Below the pieces are notes generated by a model. That model saw only the letters and a program-made list of their open reading frames with translations. It searched no databases and was not told the DNA's origin. From the NCBI GenBank assembly GCA_019347795.1, contig JAHWKS010000418.1:1-5798 (forward strand): a DNA stretch of 5,798 bases, written 5' to 3'. A program made the position numbers and the translations under genes. This stretch comes from Planctomycetota bacterium. GTDB taxonomy: Bacteria; Planctomycetota; Planctomycetia; Pirellulales; Pirellulaceae. Below, piece by piece: positions 1-5,484 of the stretch (position 1 is its first letter; the number at the start of each line of letters is the position of its first letter).

Positions 1-21
1 CTCCCTGGATTCATGGCTGCC

Positions 22-50
22 ATGATTGGCGGCCGCGATCGGGCTATAAT
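22..50 (+). promoter_or_regulatory. Probable promoter of the toxin-antitoxin operon
   Basis: A perfect sigma70-type -10 box, TATAAT, lies at 45-50, 30 bases before the first ATG. The hexamer 17 bases upstream (22-27, ATGATT) matches TTGACA at only three positions, so the -35 element is weak or activator-dependent. A GGAG ribosome binding site follows at 71-74, six bases before the ATG at 81. The -10 box is seen directly; promoter activity is inferred. A weak -35 would suit a self-regulated toxin-antitoxin operon. Confidence 0.55.
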
Positions 51-80
51 TATGAGGCAGGGGCGTTACGGGAGACGCTA

Positions 81-380
81 ATGTCGCAGTCGATCAAATA
101 CCAGCATCTCTGGCCGAAGGCTGGCTCCAACTATCGACAACTCTTCGTTGGTGGGCGGATTCGTGCGGAGGTGCTCTATCGACAGACGATCGGCGAAGAG
201 CCGTTGACTCCCGAAGAGGTCGCTGCCGATTATCATCTTCCCCTCGACGCGGTCTTGGAAGCGATCGAGTATTGCCGCAACCATAAACAGTTGCTCGACG
301 CGGAGCGCGCCGAGGAAGAAGCGAGCATCCAGGCTCGCGGCCTTGACCACTGGCCGCACGCGCCCCGCGACGCCGGATGA
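81..380 (+). CDS. DUF433-type antitoxin of a type II toxin-antitoxin pair
   Basis: This 99-residue protein resembles the DUF433 (VapB-like antitoxin) family. Residues 24-70 carry the typical pattern: GGRIRAEVLY, then LTPEEVAADYHLPLDAVLEA, then an IEYC helix. That corresponds to the small helical DNA-binding and toxin-binding fold. A charged tail (residues 72-90, many E, D and R) probably contacts the toxin. An extra N-terminal stretch (1-20) ahead of the domain makes it longer than minimal 70-80 residue members. The start is supported by GGAG at 71-74 and the upstream TATAAT. Its stop overlaps the next gene by ATGA (377-380), implying translational coupling. By family analogy it neutralises the downstream PIN-like toxin and may repress its own operon. 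Family assignment is from the sequence pattern; the function is inferred. Confidence 0.8.
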   Translation: MSQSIKYQHLWPKAGSNYRQLFVGGRIRAEVLYRQTIGEEPLTPEEVAADYHLPLDAVLEAIEYCRNHKQLLDAERAEEEASIQARGLDHWPHAPRDAG

Positions 381-739
381 ACCTCTACCTGGACGACGAC
401 AGCGCCAGCGCTCGGCTCGCAGCGGTGCTGAGGAGCGCGGGACACAGCGTCTCCGTCCCGGCCGATTTTCAGCTTACGGGCGCCTCGGACCCGCGCCACT
501 TGAGTTGTGCGGCGCAGCGCGACCTGACGCTCCTGACGCGCAACTACCAGGACTTTTTCGACCTGCACGAATTAGTTCAAACCACGGGCGGCCGGCATTC
601 GGGCATCCTGGTCGTACGCCTGGACAACGATCCAAGTCGCGACATGAAAGCTCGCGACATCGTCCGGGCCCTCGCGAACCTGGAGCAAGCAGGCGTCCCC
701 ATCGCGAATGAGTTTCACATACTGAACCACTGGCGTTAA
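377..739 (+). CDS. DUF5615 PIN-like toxin
   Basis: This 120-residue protein has the layout of the DUF5615 PIN-like family, the usual partner of DUF433 proteins. It starts with a hydrophobic strand followed by acidic residues (MNLYLDDD, D6-D8), then a helix and AGHSVSV (21-27). The conserved GASD lies at 35-38, followed by a LLTRN strand (52-56) and DF (59-60), then a GILVVRL strand (76-82). In PIN-fold enzymes the clustered acidic residues bind divalent metal for RNA cleavage; D6-D8, D38 and D59 are the candidates here. No strong ribosome binding site precedes the ATG, so translation is probably coupled to the antitoxin through the ATGA overlap. RNase activity is inferred from the fold and was not shown for this protein. 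It ends with TAA. Confidence 0.8.
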   Translation: MNLYLDDDSASARLAAVLRSAGHSVSVPADFQLTGASDPRHLSCAAQRDLTLLTRNYQDFFDLHELVQTTGGRHSGILVVRLDNDPSRDMKARDIVRALANLEQAGVPIANEFHILNHWR

Positions 740-790
740 TCAGGCCCGCCCCCGCGCGACCCCAGCCCGTGAAATCCAACGCCTTCCGCA

Positions 791-836
791 TCGCCCGCGG
801 CCGGGAACCGCCGGTTCTCGGAATCGCCGCCCCCGC
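791..836 (+). repeat. GC-rich interspersed repeat, copy A
   Basis: This is the first of three same-orientation copies sharing the core GCCGGGAACCGCCG and a preceding CGCAT/CGCGT-like stretch. GAACC (805-809), loop GCC and GGTTC (813-817) form one hairpin. GGTTC, TCG and GAATC (821-825) form a competing one with a G-T pair. Copy A contains CCGCGG at 795-800. It begins 52 bases after the toxin stop codon. The repeat is seen directly; its role is unknown. Confidence 0.75.
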
Positions 837-850
837 CTGGGCTCCGTCTT

Positions 851-940
851 CGTCCCGCAGGGACGCGCGAAAATAGCCCACCGATTTATCGGTGGGGACG
901 CGGAATCATTTTCGCCGATTGTTCAAGTCCCGTAGGGACG
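851..940 (+). repeat. REP-like three-hairpin element, arm 1
   Basis: Three palindromes follow each other. CGTCCC-GCA-GGGACG lies at 851-865. CCCACCGAT-TT-ATCGGTGGG (9-bp stem, 2-base loop) lies at 877-896. GTCCC-GTA-GGGAC lies at 927-939. The same three hairpins occur in reverse order and orientation at 1001-1095, with the linkers partly conserved (AATAGCCCACCGATT, GGACGCG, GGAATCAT, AGTCCC). Short palindromes arranged as inverted pairs are typical of REP/BIME elements mobilised by REP-associated tyrosine transposases. No transposase is encoded here, so any mobility would be in trans. Confidence 0.75.
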
Positions 941-1000
941 GCTGACCCAATTGCGGCGAAGGACGGCCGATGCGTGGGCGGAATCGCGGCGCCCGATCAT

Positions 1001-1095
1001 TCGTCCCTCCGGGACTATGGCATGATTCCATTATCGCGTCCCGATCACCCACCGATGAATCGGTGGGCTATTGTCGCGCACGTCCCTCCGGGACG
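1001..1095 (-). repeat. REP-like three-hairpin element, arm 2 (inverted)
   Basis: This is the reverse-oriented partner of the element at 851-940. It holds GTCCC-TCC-GGGAC at 1003-1015, CCCACCGAT-GA-ATCGGTGGG at 1048-1067 and CGTCCC-TCC-GGGACG at 1081-1095. Read on the minus strand, the order and approximate spacing of the hairpins (short gap of 13, then 32) match arm 1 (11, then 30). Stems are identical between arms, while loops differ (GCA and GTA against GGA; TT against TC), so stem sequence is conserved and loop sequence is free. Confidence 0.75.
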
Positions 1096-1142
1096 GCGAT
1101 TCGAGACCTATCGCTCAGGAGAACCCGGCCGCCGAGATTCGA

Positions 1143-1152
1143 CCCCCCCCCC
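1143..1152 (+). repeat. C10 homopolymer tract
   Basis: Ten consecutive C residues sit just upstream of repeat copy B, outside any gene and 166 bases before the -35 box at 1318. Such tracts are prone to slippage in replication and to sequencing error. No regulatory role is evident. Confidence 0.7.
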
Positions 1153-1159
1153 GTCCGCG

Positions 1160-1206
1160 TCGCCCGGGGCCGGGAACCGCCGATTCTCAAAATCCTCGCC
1201 CCGCCG
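1160..1206 (+). repeat. GC-rich interspersed repeat, copy B
   Basis: This second copy shares the GCCGGGAACCGCCGATTCT core with copy C. It differs from copies A and C at the front, where CCCGGGG replaces CCCGCGG, so the CCGCGG hexamer is lost. The GATTC/GAATC hairpin is damaged here (GATTCTCAAAATC). Together with copy A it brackets the REP-like pair; together with copy C it brackets the gene at 1389-1919. Confidence 0.7.
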
Positions 1207-1317
1207 ACGAATCGGTTCTTGAGCAAATTATTGTCTTTTCTAGTTATGGTTCGGCGTAAATTTGCCTTTTAGACAGATAGCTAAGATAGCGGACGTGAAT
1301 ATTTGCCGGAAAAACCG

Positions 1318-1346
1318 TTGACTCGGGGGCTAAACGTGGATAGAAT
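1318..1346 (+). promoter_or_regulatory. Strong sigma70-type promoter of the winged-helix gene
   Basis: TTGACT (1318-1323) and TAGAAT (1341-1346) are separated by an optimal 17 bases. Each matches the consensus at five of six positions. Transcription would start near 1353, leaving a leader of about 35 bases before the ATG at 1389. The heptamer ATAGCTA overlaps the end of the -10 box (1345-1351) and also occurs upstream at 1277-1283; AGATAGC occurs twice nine bases apart (1275-1281, 1284-1290). These could be operator half-sites, but that is speculative. Confidence 0.7.
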
Positions 1347-1388
1347 AGCTAGCGCGACATTTCACTACTTTAATTACGGAGGCTGATC

Positions 1389-1919
1389 ATGCTGTCCCAG
1401 ACTCTTCCCTCTCGCTACGAGGACGGTACGGTGGACATTTCGAAGGTTAAGCGGGCGTATGCGGAAAACGACCTCCTGCGTGAGACTATCCGGTGCCTCG
1501 CCGCTCGTCAGCGCGACCCGAGGAACGGCGAGACGAAGGCGCAGAATCTTCAATCAGACCTGGCGATTCGGGGCATTAACGCGACGCTGGACGAAGTCCT
1601 CGACGTTTTGATGCAGCTCGACGAACTGGAATGTGGCGACTTTCAGCGAGGGCGGCCGAAGGAACGTTCGCGATTGCTTTGGAATGTTTCCGCAAGGGAG
1701 ATGGCGTCCACCGTCGTCGAGGCTGCGGGCGACGAATGGGATACAGAAAGTGAAAACGAGGAGGAAGATGTCCAGATGGAAACCCATTACTTTCCGGTGC
1801 GAAAAGGCGTCCAGCTTGAATTGCAGCTTCGCGCCGACATGACAGCGGCGGAACTGGACAATCTGGCCGATTTCGTTAAGATCGTCGCGGCGTCGCGGCG
1901 AGTTAACCGGGGCGAGTAA
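1389..1919 (+). CDS. Predicted winged-helix DNA-binding protein, uncharacterised
   Basis: I do not recognise a named family for this 176-residue soluble protein. Residues 28-98 read as a winged helix-turn-helix. The helices are LLRETIRCLAARQ, a QNLQSDLAIRG helix, a TLDEVLDVLMQLDELE recognition-like helix, and then a basic hairpin (GDFQRGRPKERSRLLWNVS) that would form the wing. An acidic linker follows (116-129, rich in E and D). The C-terminal segment (132-170, YFPVRKGVQLELQLRADMTAAELDNLADFVK) resembles a short motif often found at the end of small bacterial regulatory or prophage-type proteins. The start is well supported by GGAGG at 1378-1382, six bases upstream, and a near-consensus promoter. 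It stands alone between repeat copies B and C. A transcription regulator is the most economical guess; its target is unknown. Confidence 0.7.
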   Translation: MLSQTLPSRYEDGTVDISKVKRAYAENDLLRETIRCLAARQRDPRNGETKAQNLQSDLAIRGINATLDEVLDVLMQLDELECGDFQRGRPKERSRLLWNVSAREMASTVVEAAGDEWDTESENEEEDVQMETHYFPVRKGVQLELQLRADMTAAELDNLADFVKIVAASRRVNRGE

Positions 1920-2018
1920 CCGAAAGCGGCCGAGTTTGCCGATTGGGGATTATCGAGTTTACGACCGTGCTGGTGTCAAAATGACCGCCGGCCCGGAGGA
2001 TAGGCCGCTAACCCGCAT

Positions 2019-2066
2019 TGCCCGCGGCCGGGAACCGCCGATTCTTGGAATCCCCCTTCGTCGCCG
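2019..2066 (+). repeat. GC-rich interspersed repeat, copy C
   Basis: This third copy shares GCCCGCGGCCGGGAACCGCC with copy A and GATTCT with copy B. It has the best second hairpin: GATTC (2040-2044), TTG, GAATC (2048-2052), which competes with GAACC (2032-2036) for the same bases. CCGCGG lies at 2022-2027. It sits between the 3' ends of the convergent winged-helix and GIY-YIG genes, so it could be transcribed from both sides. Confidence 0.72.
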
Positions 2067-2104
2067 ACAGTGTTCCTGGAATCCTTATTGATTGCCAGTG
2101 CAAA

Positions 2105-2695
2105 TCATACGCGCTCGTCAAATTCATCCATCAACCCGCCTTGAAAGTTGCGGTAGTAGCGCTCGAGTCGCTCGAAATGGGCGTGCAGCGATCGACGGAG
2201 GTGCGTCTTGTCGTACGTTTCCAAAATGTAGTCCAGCAACGAGGCGACTTGCTGAGCTTGACGCGGGAAACGCCTGCGAGGCTCCTGACGCAATCTGATC
2301 TCGTCATCGGCAAGAACCTTTAGCGACACGCGTTCTGGGATCGCAACTTCGCCCTGGGGCTTTGGGGGAACGGTTCCGTTCATCAACCGTGAGACGTTGT
2401 CGAATTGGTGAAACAACGCCGCTTCCACCAAGTCAATCTGATCGGGACCGGGCACGGGCCAAGCCCAGACGAATGCTACTTCCCAAACGTCGATTTGGCG
2501 GTTAGCGATAACGTCGCTCCGCGCGCTCGTGAGATGGCGTCGGACGCGAGCGCGAATTCCATCCGTTGACTGGCCGACGTAGATGGGGACCTCGTCCAAG
2601 TCACAGAGCGCGTAGACGCCGACCGAACTGGTCAAGGGATCGAAGCTGTTTATGCCTGAATCGCTGGACGTCCATTCTTTCCAGCATATTCGCAT
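2105..2695 (-). CDS. GIY-YIG endonuclease, probable type II restriction enzyme
   Basis: This 196-residue protein contains a full GIY-YIG nuclease signature. GVY lies at 26-28, IYVG at 38-41, R50-VRR-H54 follows, the catalytic glutamate is E91 in VEAAL, and the terminal asparagine is probably N106. The R-x3-H spacing, the VPIYVG strand and VEAAL resemble the Eco29kI family of type II restriction enzymes (from memory, not aligned by search), whose founder cuts CCGCGG. A helical, arginine-rich C-terminal region (130-188) follows the core and could help bind DNA. The ATG at 2695 is chosen because it is the only one shortly before the GVY motif and has GGAG eight bases upstream. It overlaps the methyltransferase gene by 46 bases, so the modifying enzyme is made first from the same transcript. 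It is the last gene of the cassette. Specificity is not readable from the sequence. Confidence 0.85.
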   Translation of the reverse strand: MRICWKEWTSSDSGINSFDPLTSSVGVYALCDLDEVPIYVGQSTDGIRARVRRHLTSARSDVIANRQIDVWEVAFVWAWPVPGPDQIDLVEAALFHQFDNVSRLMNGTVPPKPQGEVAIPERVSLKVLADDEIRLRQEPRRRFPRQAQQVASLLDYILETYDKTHLRRSLHAHFERLERYYRNFQGGLMDEFDERV

Positions 2696-3873
2696 TGGCC
2701 GGACTCCGCGACTTCCAAAACGGGGCCGAGGTAGTTTTTCGCGATCCAGGTAATGACATCGACGCAAACGGCGTCGCCGAATCCGAAGAGGGCCTGGTTC
2801 AACGTTGCATTGATTCGGAAGCCATCGGCGCCCATCAACGCGGCGCACTCTTGAGCAGAAAGTAATCGCGCGTCCACTCGGCCGCGTCCAGCACGCATCA
2901 AGATTTGGCGACCACTGCCGCCCTTCGGAGTGCGAAGGCACCCCGCAATTCCATCGGTCCGCAATTCGGCCATCGATCGTTTCGATCCGTCCGGTTGGGG
3001 ACGGACTCGGCGGAAGGCCGTTGCATAATGGTACCGCGATGCGTTCCGGTGCTTGTCGATCCACGCCTGATGCCGGGGGAACATCTGGTTGTAAAGGTAC
3101 TCCACTCGTTCGTGACTCCACCAATCCGGATGACCGATGGGAAGGCCAGTGATGATGCTTCGAAGCGTGCGCAGCTCAACAACCGGATCCGGCAGATTGC
3201 GGATGCCCCAGCGTATCGATCGGGCGTGGGCGTTAATGAACGATGCCAACTTCGCTGGGCGGATTCGGGACTCTTCGATTGGAATCGACATTTCGTCGGA
3301 TGTAATCTTTTCCGATTGACATACCACGAACAACCGCGGACGACTTTGCGGAACAAACCAGCGAGCATCCATAATAAACGGATCGACCTTGTACCCAATC
3401 CGATTCATCGCCTGCATCGCGTCCTTAAAATCCTTGCCATGATGGGACGTCAAAAATCCGACGACGTTCTCCAAGAGCACCAATGCAGGACGCCGTCGTG
3501 GATTCATTTCATCGAGCACGCGATGAAATCCCCAGAAGGCAGAGGATTCTCCGCTACGAATTCCAGCACGACCGCCAGCAACAGACAGGTCGGTGCACGG
3601 AAACGAGGCCGTCGCCAAATGGACGTCTGGGATATTTGCCGCCGGAAGCACATGAACGTCAGAGGGGTCGACAGCGTGGGGATCGCAGCGATAGTGCCCG
3701 ACGTAAATCTGCCGCTTCACCTCGTCGAGATCATTCGCGAACGCGCACATCCATCGTTGATCTGCCCTTTCAAGCCCGAAGCGGACCAGCCCAATTCCAG
3801 CGAAAAACTCGGCGAACTTCCACACATTGCTTCGTTGCGTCGCGCGTTCCAACATTGTTTTGTTACGTGGCAT
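2650..3873 (-). CDS. DNA (cytosine-5) methyltransferase
   Basis: This 407-residue enzyme transfers a methyl group from S-adenosylmethionine to carbon 5 of cytosine in a specific DNA sequence. All key C5 motifs are present in order: motif I FAEFFAGIGL (20-29, cofactor binding), motif IV SFPCTDLS with catalytic C93, motif VI LLENVVG (ENV 135-137), motif VIII QSRPRLFVV (176-184), motif IX around RTPKGGSGRQ (314-323) and motif X GFGDAVCVDVITWIA (364-378). The target-recognition region falls roughly at 190-310. Length and motif order are normal, so it looks intact. The ATG at 3873 has only a weak GAAG upstream; an in-frame ATG at 3855 would also keep motif I. The overlapping GIY-YIG gene downstream makes it the protective half of a restriction-modification pair. 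The site methylated cannot be told from the sequence. Confidence 0.95.
   Translation of the reverse strand: MPRNKTMLERATQRSNVWKFAEFFAGIGLVRFGLERADQRWMCAFANDLDEVKRQIYVGHYRCDPHAVDPSDVHVLPAANIPDVHLATASFPCTDLSVAGGRAGIRSGESSAFWGFHRVLDEMNPRRRPALVLLENVVGFLTSHHGKDFKDAMQAMNRIGYKVDPFIMDARWFVPQSRPRLFVVCQSEKITSDEMSIPIEESRIRPAKLASFINAHARSIRWGIRNLPDPVVELRTLRSIITGLPIGHPDWWSHERVEYLYNQMFPRHQAWIDKHRNASRYHYATAFRRVRPQPDGSKRSMAELRTDGIAGCLRTPKGGSGRQILMRAGRGRVDARLLSAQECAALMGADGFRINATLNQALFGFGDAVCVDVITWIAKNYLGPVLEVAESGQCEYAGKNGRPAIQA
2704..2707 (-). promoter_or_regulatory. Ribosome binding site that fixes the GIY-YIG start
   Basis: On the minus strand GGAG lies within the last codons of the methyltransferase gene, eight bases before the ATG at 2695. 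It supports a 196-residue nuclease and argues against the much longer in-frame extension upstream, which reads through methyltransferase sequence in another frame and shows no domain. Confidence 0.65.
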
Positions 3874-3921
3874 ACTTCACGCAAGAATAACGAGTGGTTG
3901 CTGAAACAGAATCCGTCTCCG

Positions 3922-4623
3922 TTACGTCGGACCATCGCCAGGCAATGCGTGACCGTTAAAAAACGGTCTCACATCGGAGGGCACCACGAGTCCATAGAAG
4001 TAGCTGAATCGATAAAAAGCCATCAGACAGATCATCATGTCTGCGTTCCGACTGTCGCGCCTATAACGGCATGCGAACACGTCATCGCCAAACCCAACCC
4101 ATGGCCCGAGAGATTCGAAAATCCCGCAAAGCCCGGCGTTGATCAACGCTTGTGCCCGGCCGACCCGAATCCTGCAATCCTGTGGTACCAGACGCTTCTG
4201 GCTTTCGCAAAAAATCCCTTTAACAACCTTCTGAAGAACGCGTTCCATTCTCGACCATTCCACATCGAAACAGGGACGTTCTCCGACGTAAATCCCAGCT
4301 GGCGTAACCGCGGCGCGAAGTCCAAGGTTCTTGAACGTCTTGGATGCTTTGCGCGGAGCTCGCTCGATGGTACGTCGAAGAGGCCCATTCACTACTGCTC
4401 GCGCCTCGGGGTGCCGATCGATGCTTTCCTGCGACAACAAAACGTCCCTGAAATACTCGTCATCTTGTGAGCAAGCGCCGTTACACGCGACATGGGCCCA
4501 GTGGGACTTGGTGAAACGCGGCCTTGCGCCACTCCAGAGATTTCTCGGGACAAAGTGCTCCCTATTCATTTTCCCAAGCTCGGGGCCGCCGCCGCAAAAC
4601 ATGCATAATTTCAGGCGACTCAC
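3922..4623 (-). CDS. HNH-type endonuclease-like protein
   Basis: The first 60 residues of this 233-residue protein form an HNH zinc-finger nuclease module. C7-x2-C10 is a first zinc knuckle, EHFVPR (22-27) holds the first catalytic histidine H23, and CNGAC (47-51) with N48 is the second knuckle, followed by DDEYFRD. This arrangement (C-x2-C, EHxxP, CN-x2-C plus D-E-Y-F) is known from small HNH proteins in bacterial defence and mobile loci. The rest (105-233) has a GIYVG strand, an amphipathic ERVLQKVVKGIF helix and a hydrophobic, aromatic C-terminal part, and matches nothing I can name. The start is GTG with AGGA nine bases upstream; the ATG at residue 8 would remove the first zinc cysteine. 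It lies 39 bases after the cysteine-rich gene and 48 bases before the methyltransferase gene on the same strand. It could be a second nuclease, a nickase or an accessory factor. Confidence 0.75.
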   Translation of the reverse strand: MSRLKLCMFCGGGPELGKMNREHFVPRNLWSGARPRFTKSHWAHVACNGACSQDDEYFRDVLLSQESIDRHPEARAVVNGPLRRTIERAPRKASKTFKNLGLRAAVTPAGIYVGERPCFDVEWSRMERVLQKVVKGIFCESQKRLVPQDCRIRVGRAQALINAGLCGIFESLGPWVGFGDDVFACRYRRDSRNADMMICLMAFYRFSYFYGLVVPSDVRPFFNGHALPGDGPT

Positions 4624-4662
4624 GGCAAGACATCCTTTACGACCGGGCGAATCTCGCCGAAT

Positions 4663-5403
4663 TTAGCAGCAACTGCGGTACGACGCTTCAAATCGCTTTA
4701 CGTTTTCGGGGTACTTTAAGCACTCGTCAACAAATCCGCGAAAGTACCGGATTGTCTCGTCAAGAAACTTGTCAAAGGAGGGCACGACAATGACCGCCTT
4801 CTGCGGTCGGTTAGCTTCCTCGATATTCGGCAACCGGCTCCCGCGTGACTCAAGCCAGCGACTGTCAATGACATAGCAAGGGAAACGTTGGCCACAGGCA
4901 TCTTCGTAGGTGAGATCATTCTCGGACGCTGCGCAAGAGCAATCGCCGCCGCAGTCGTCTTCAAAAAGGACGATTGGATGATGCAGGGTCAGGAATCTCA
5001 GTCGGTGTTTTGCCCAGCAATTCGCCCACATGCAAAGATGCTTCGGCGGCTTTGCCAAACGGATTTCCAACAGTCCTGCCACATCCTTCAGTTGGCCGAC
5101 GAACTCAGAAAGGAGTATCAGGTACAGTCTTGCAAATTGTGTCGGATCATCCGTGTAGCACTGGTTCCCTAGGAAAGCCCCAATCTCATTGGCTTCGCGA
5201 GCGAGCGAGCAAGGCACGCTCAGGTGTTCGTTACACGAACGACATCCGTGATATATCTCGCATGCCCACGAGCGCCCGCGCGAACGCGGACCATGTCCGG
5301 TAGCCATAGTCCAGGTTTCATATAGCCGCACTCGAACGGCGTCAAGCCAATCGCGATCGTCTTCAATCCCAATAAACTGGTCCAAATCTTTTGCGCGAAT
5401 CAT
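4663..5403 (-). CDS. Uncharacterised cysteine-rich protein, first gene of the restriction cassette
   Basis: I do not recognise this 246-residue soluble protein. It has 15 cysteines, including C48, C54, C57 and C65 (CEIYHGCRSCNEHLSVPC), C151, C155 and C157 (CGGDCSC), and a terminal CC. The first cluster with nearby histidines could bind zinc. The middle (85-150) is helical: a YLILLSEFVGQL helix, then WANCWAKHRLRFLTLHHPIVLFEDD with invariant-looking W, KHR and HHP residues. A VIDSRWL segment follows (178-184), then a hydrophobic strand AVIVVP (203-208). No transmembrane segment or signal peptide is visible. The start is supported by GGAG six bases upstream. It begins 81 bases after the nrdJ stop and leads the same-strand series with the HNH, methyltransferase and GIY-YIG genes. 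An accessory defence or regulatory role is inferred from position only. Confidence 0.75.
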   Translation of the reverse strand: MIRAKDLDQFIGIEDDRDWLDAVRVRLYETWTMATGHGPRSRGRSWACEIYHGCRSCNEHLSVPCSLAREANEIGAFLGNQCYTDDPTQFARLYLILLSEFVGQLKDVAGLLEIRLAKPPKHLCMWANCWAKHRLRFLTLHHPIVLFEDDCGGDCSCAASENDLTYEDACGQRFPCYVIDSRWLESRGSRLPNIEEANRPQKAVIVVPSFDKFLDETIRYFRGFVDECLKYPENVKRFEASYRSCC

Positions 5404-5484
5404 GTTTCACTCCGCGACGAATGCACTCCTCGGAAATGGACAAACGCGGATTTTATTAGGTTCACTCGTCAACGTGATCTCGCA

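Larger units (their letters stand above)
740..1388. other. Repeat-rich intergenic region
   Basis: No credible gene lies in these 649 bases. The region holds, in order: repeat copy A (791-836), a REP-like three-hairpin element (851-940), 60 bases of unrecognised sequence, a second REP-like element in opposite orientation (1001-1095), a C10 tract (1143-1152), repeat copy B (1160-1206) and a promoter (1318-1346). Short open frames through it run across palindromes, lack ribosome binding sites and encode arginine- and proline-rich strings typical of non-coding GC-rich DNA. No tRNA or clear factor-independent terminator was found. Confidence 0.75.

Noticed and set aside
343..711. A 122-codon plus-strand frame overlapping the toxin gene
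   Set aside because: It is rich in R, P and G with no domain, and lies out of frame with the well-supported DUF5615 gene.
851..1095. CRISPR array
   Set aside because: The repeats are short palindromes in mirrored order with unequal spacing, not direct repeats with uniform spacers, and no cas gene is present.
970..1272. Short plus-strand open frames of 62-100 codons through the repeat region
   Set aside because: They run through palindromes and repeat copy B, have no ribosome binding site and encode low-complexity R/P-rich peptides.
2093..2109. Terminator at the end of the GIY-YIG gene
   Set aside because: GATTGC and GCAAATC could pair with a bulge, but the stem is weak, overlaps the stop codon and has no T-run after it.
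2696..3124. N-terminal extension of the GIY-YIG gene to 339 residues
   Set aside because: The extra 143 codons read methyltransferase sequence in another frame, are arginine- and proline-rich and carry no motif. The ATG at 2695 has a good GGAG site.
2905..4470. A 521-codon open frame on the plus strand across the methyltransferase and HNH genes
   Set aside because: It shows no recognisable domain, while the minus strand over the same bases encodes all C5 methyltransferase motifs and a full HNH module. It is an antisense shadow.
5404..5484. Promoter of the cassette on the minus strand
   Set aside because: A TTGACG and an AT-rich TAATAAAAT are present, but they are only about 8-11 bases apart instead of 16-18. 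No acceptable pair was found, so transcription could also read through from nrdJ.
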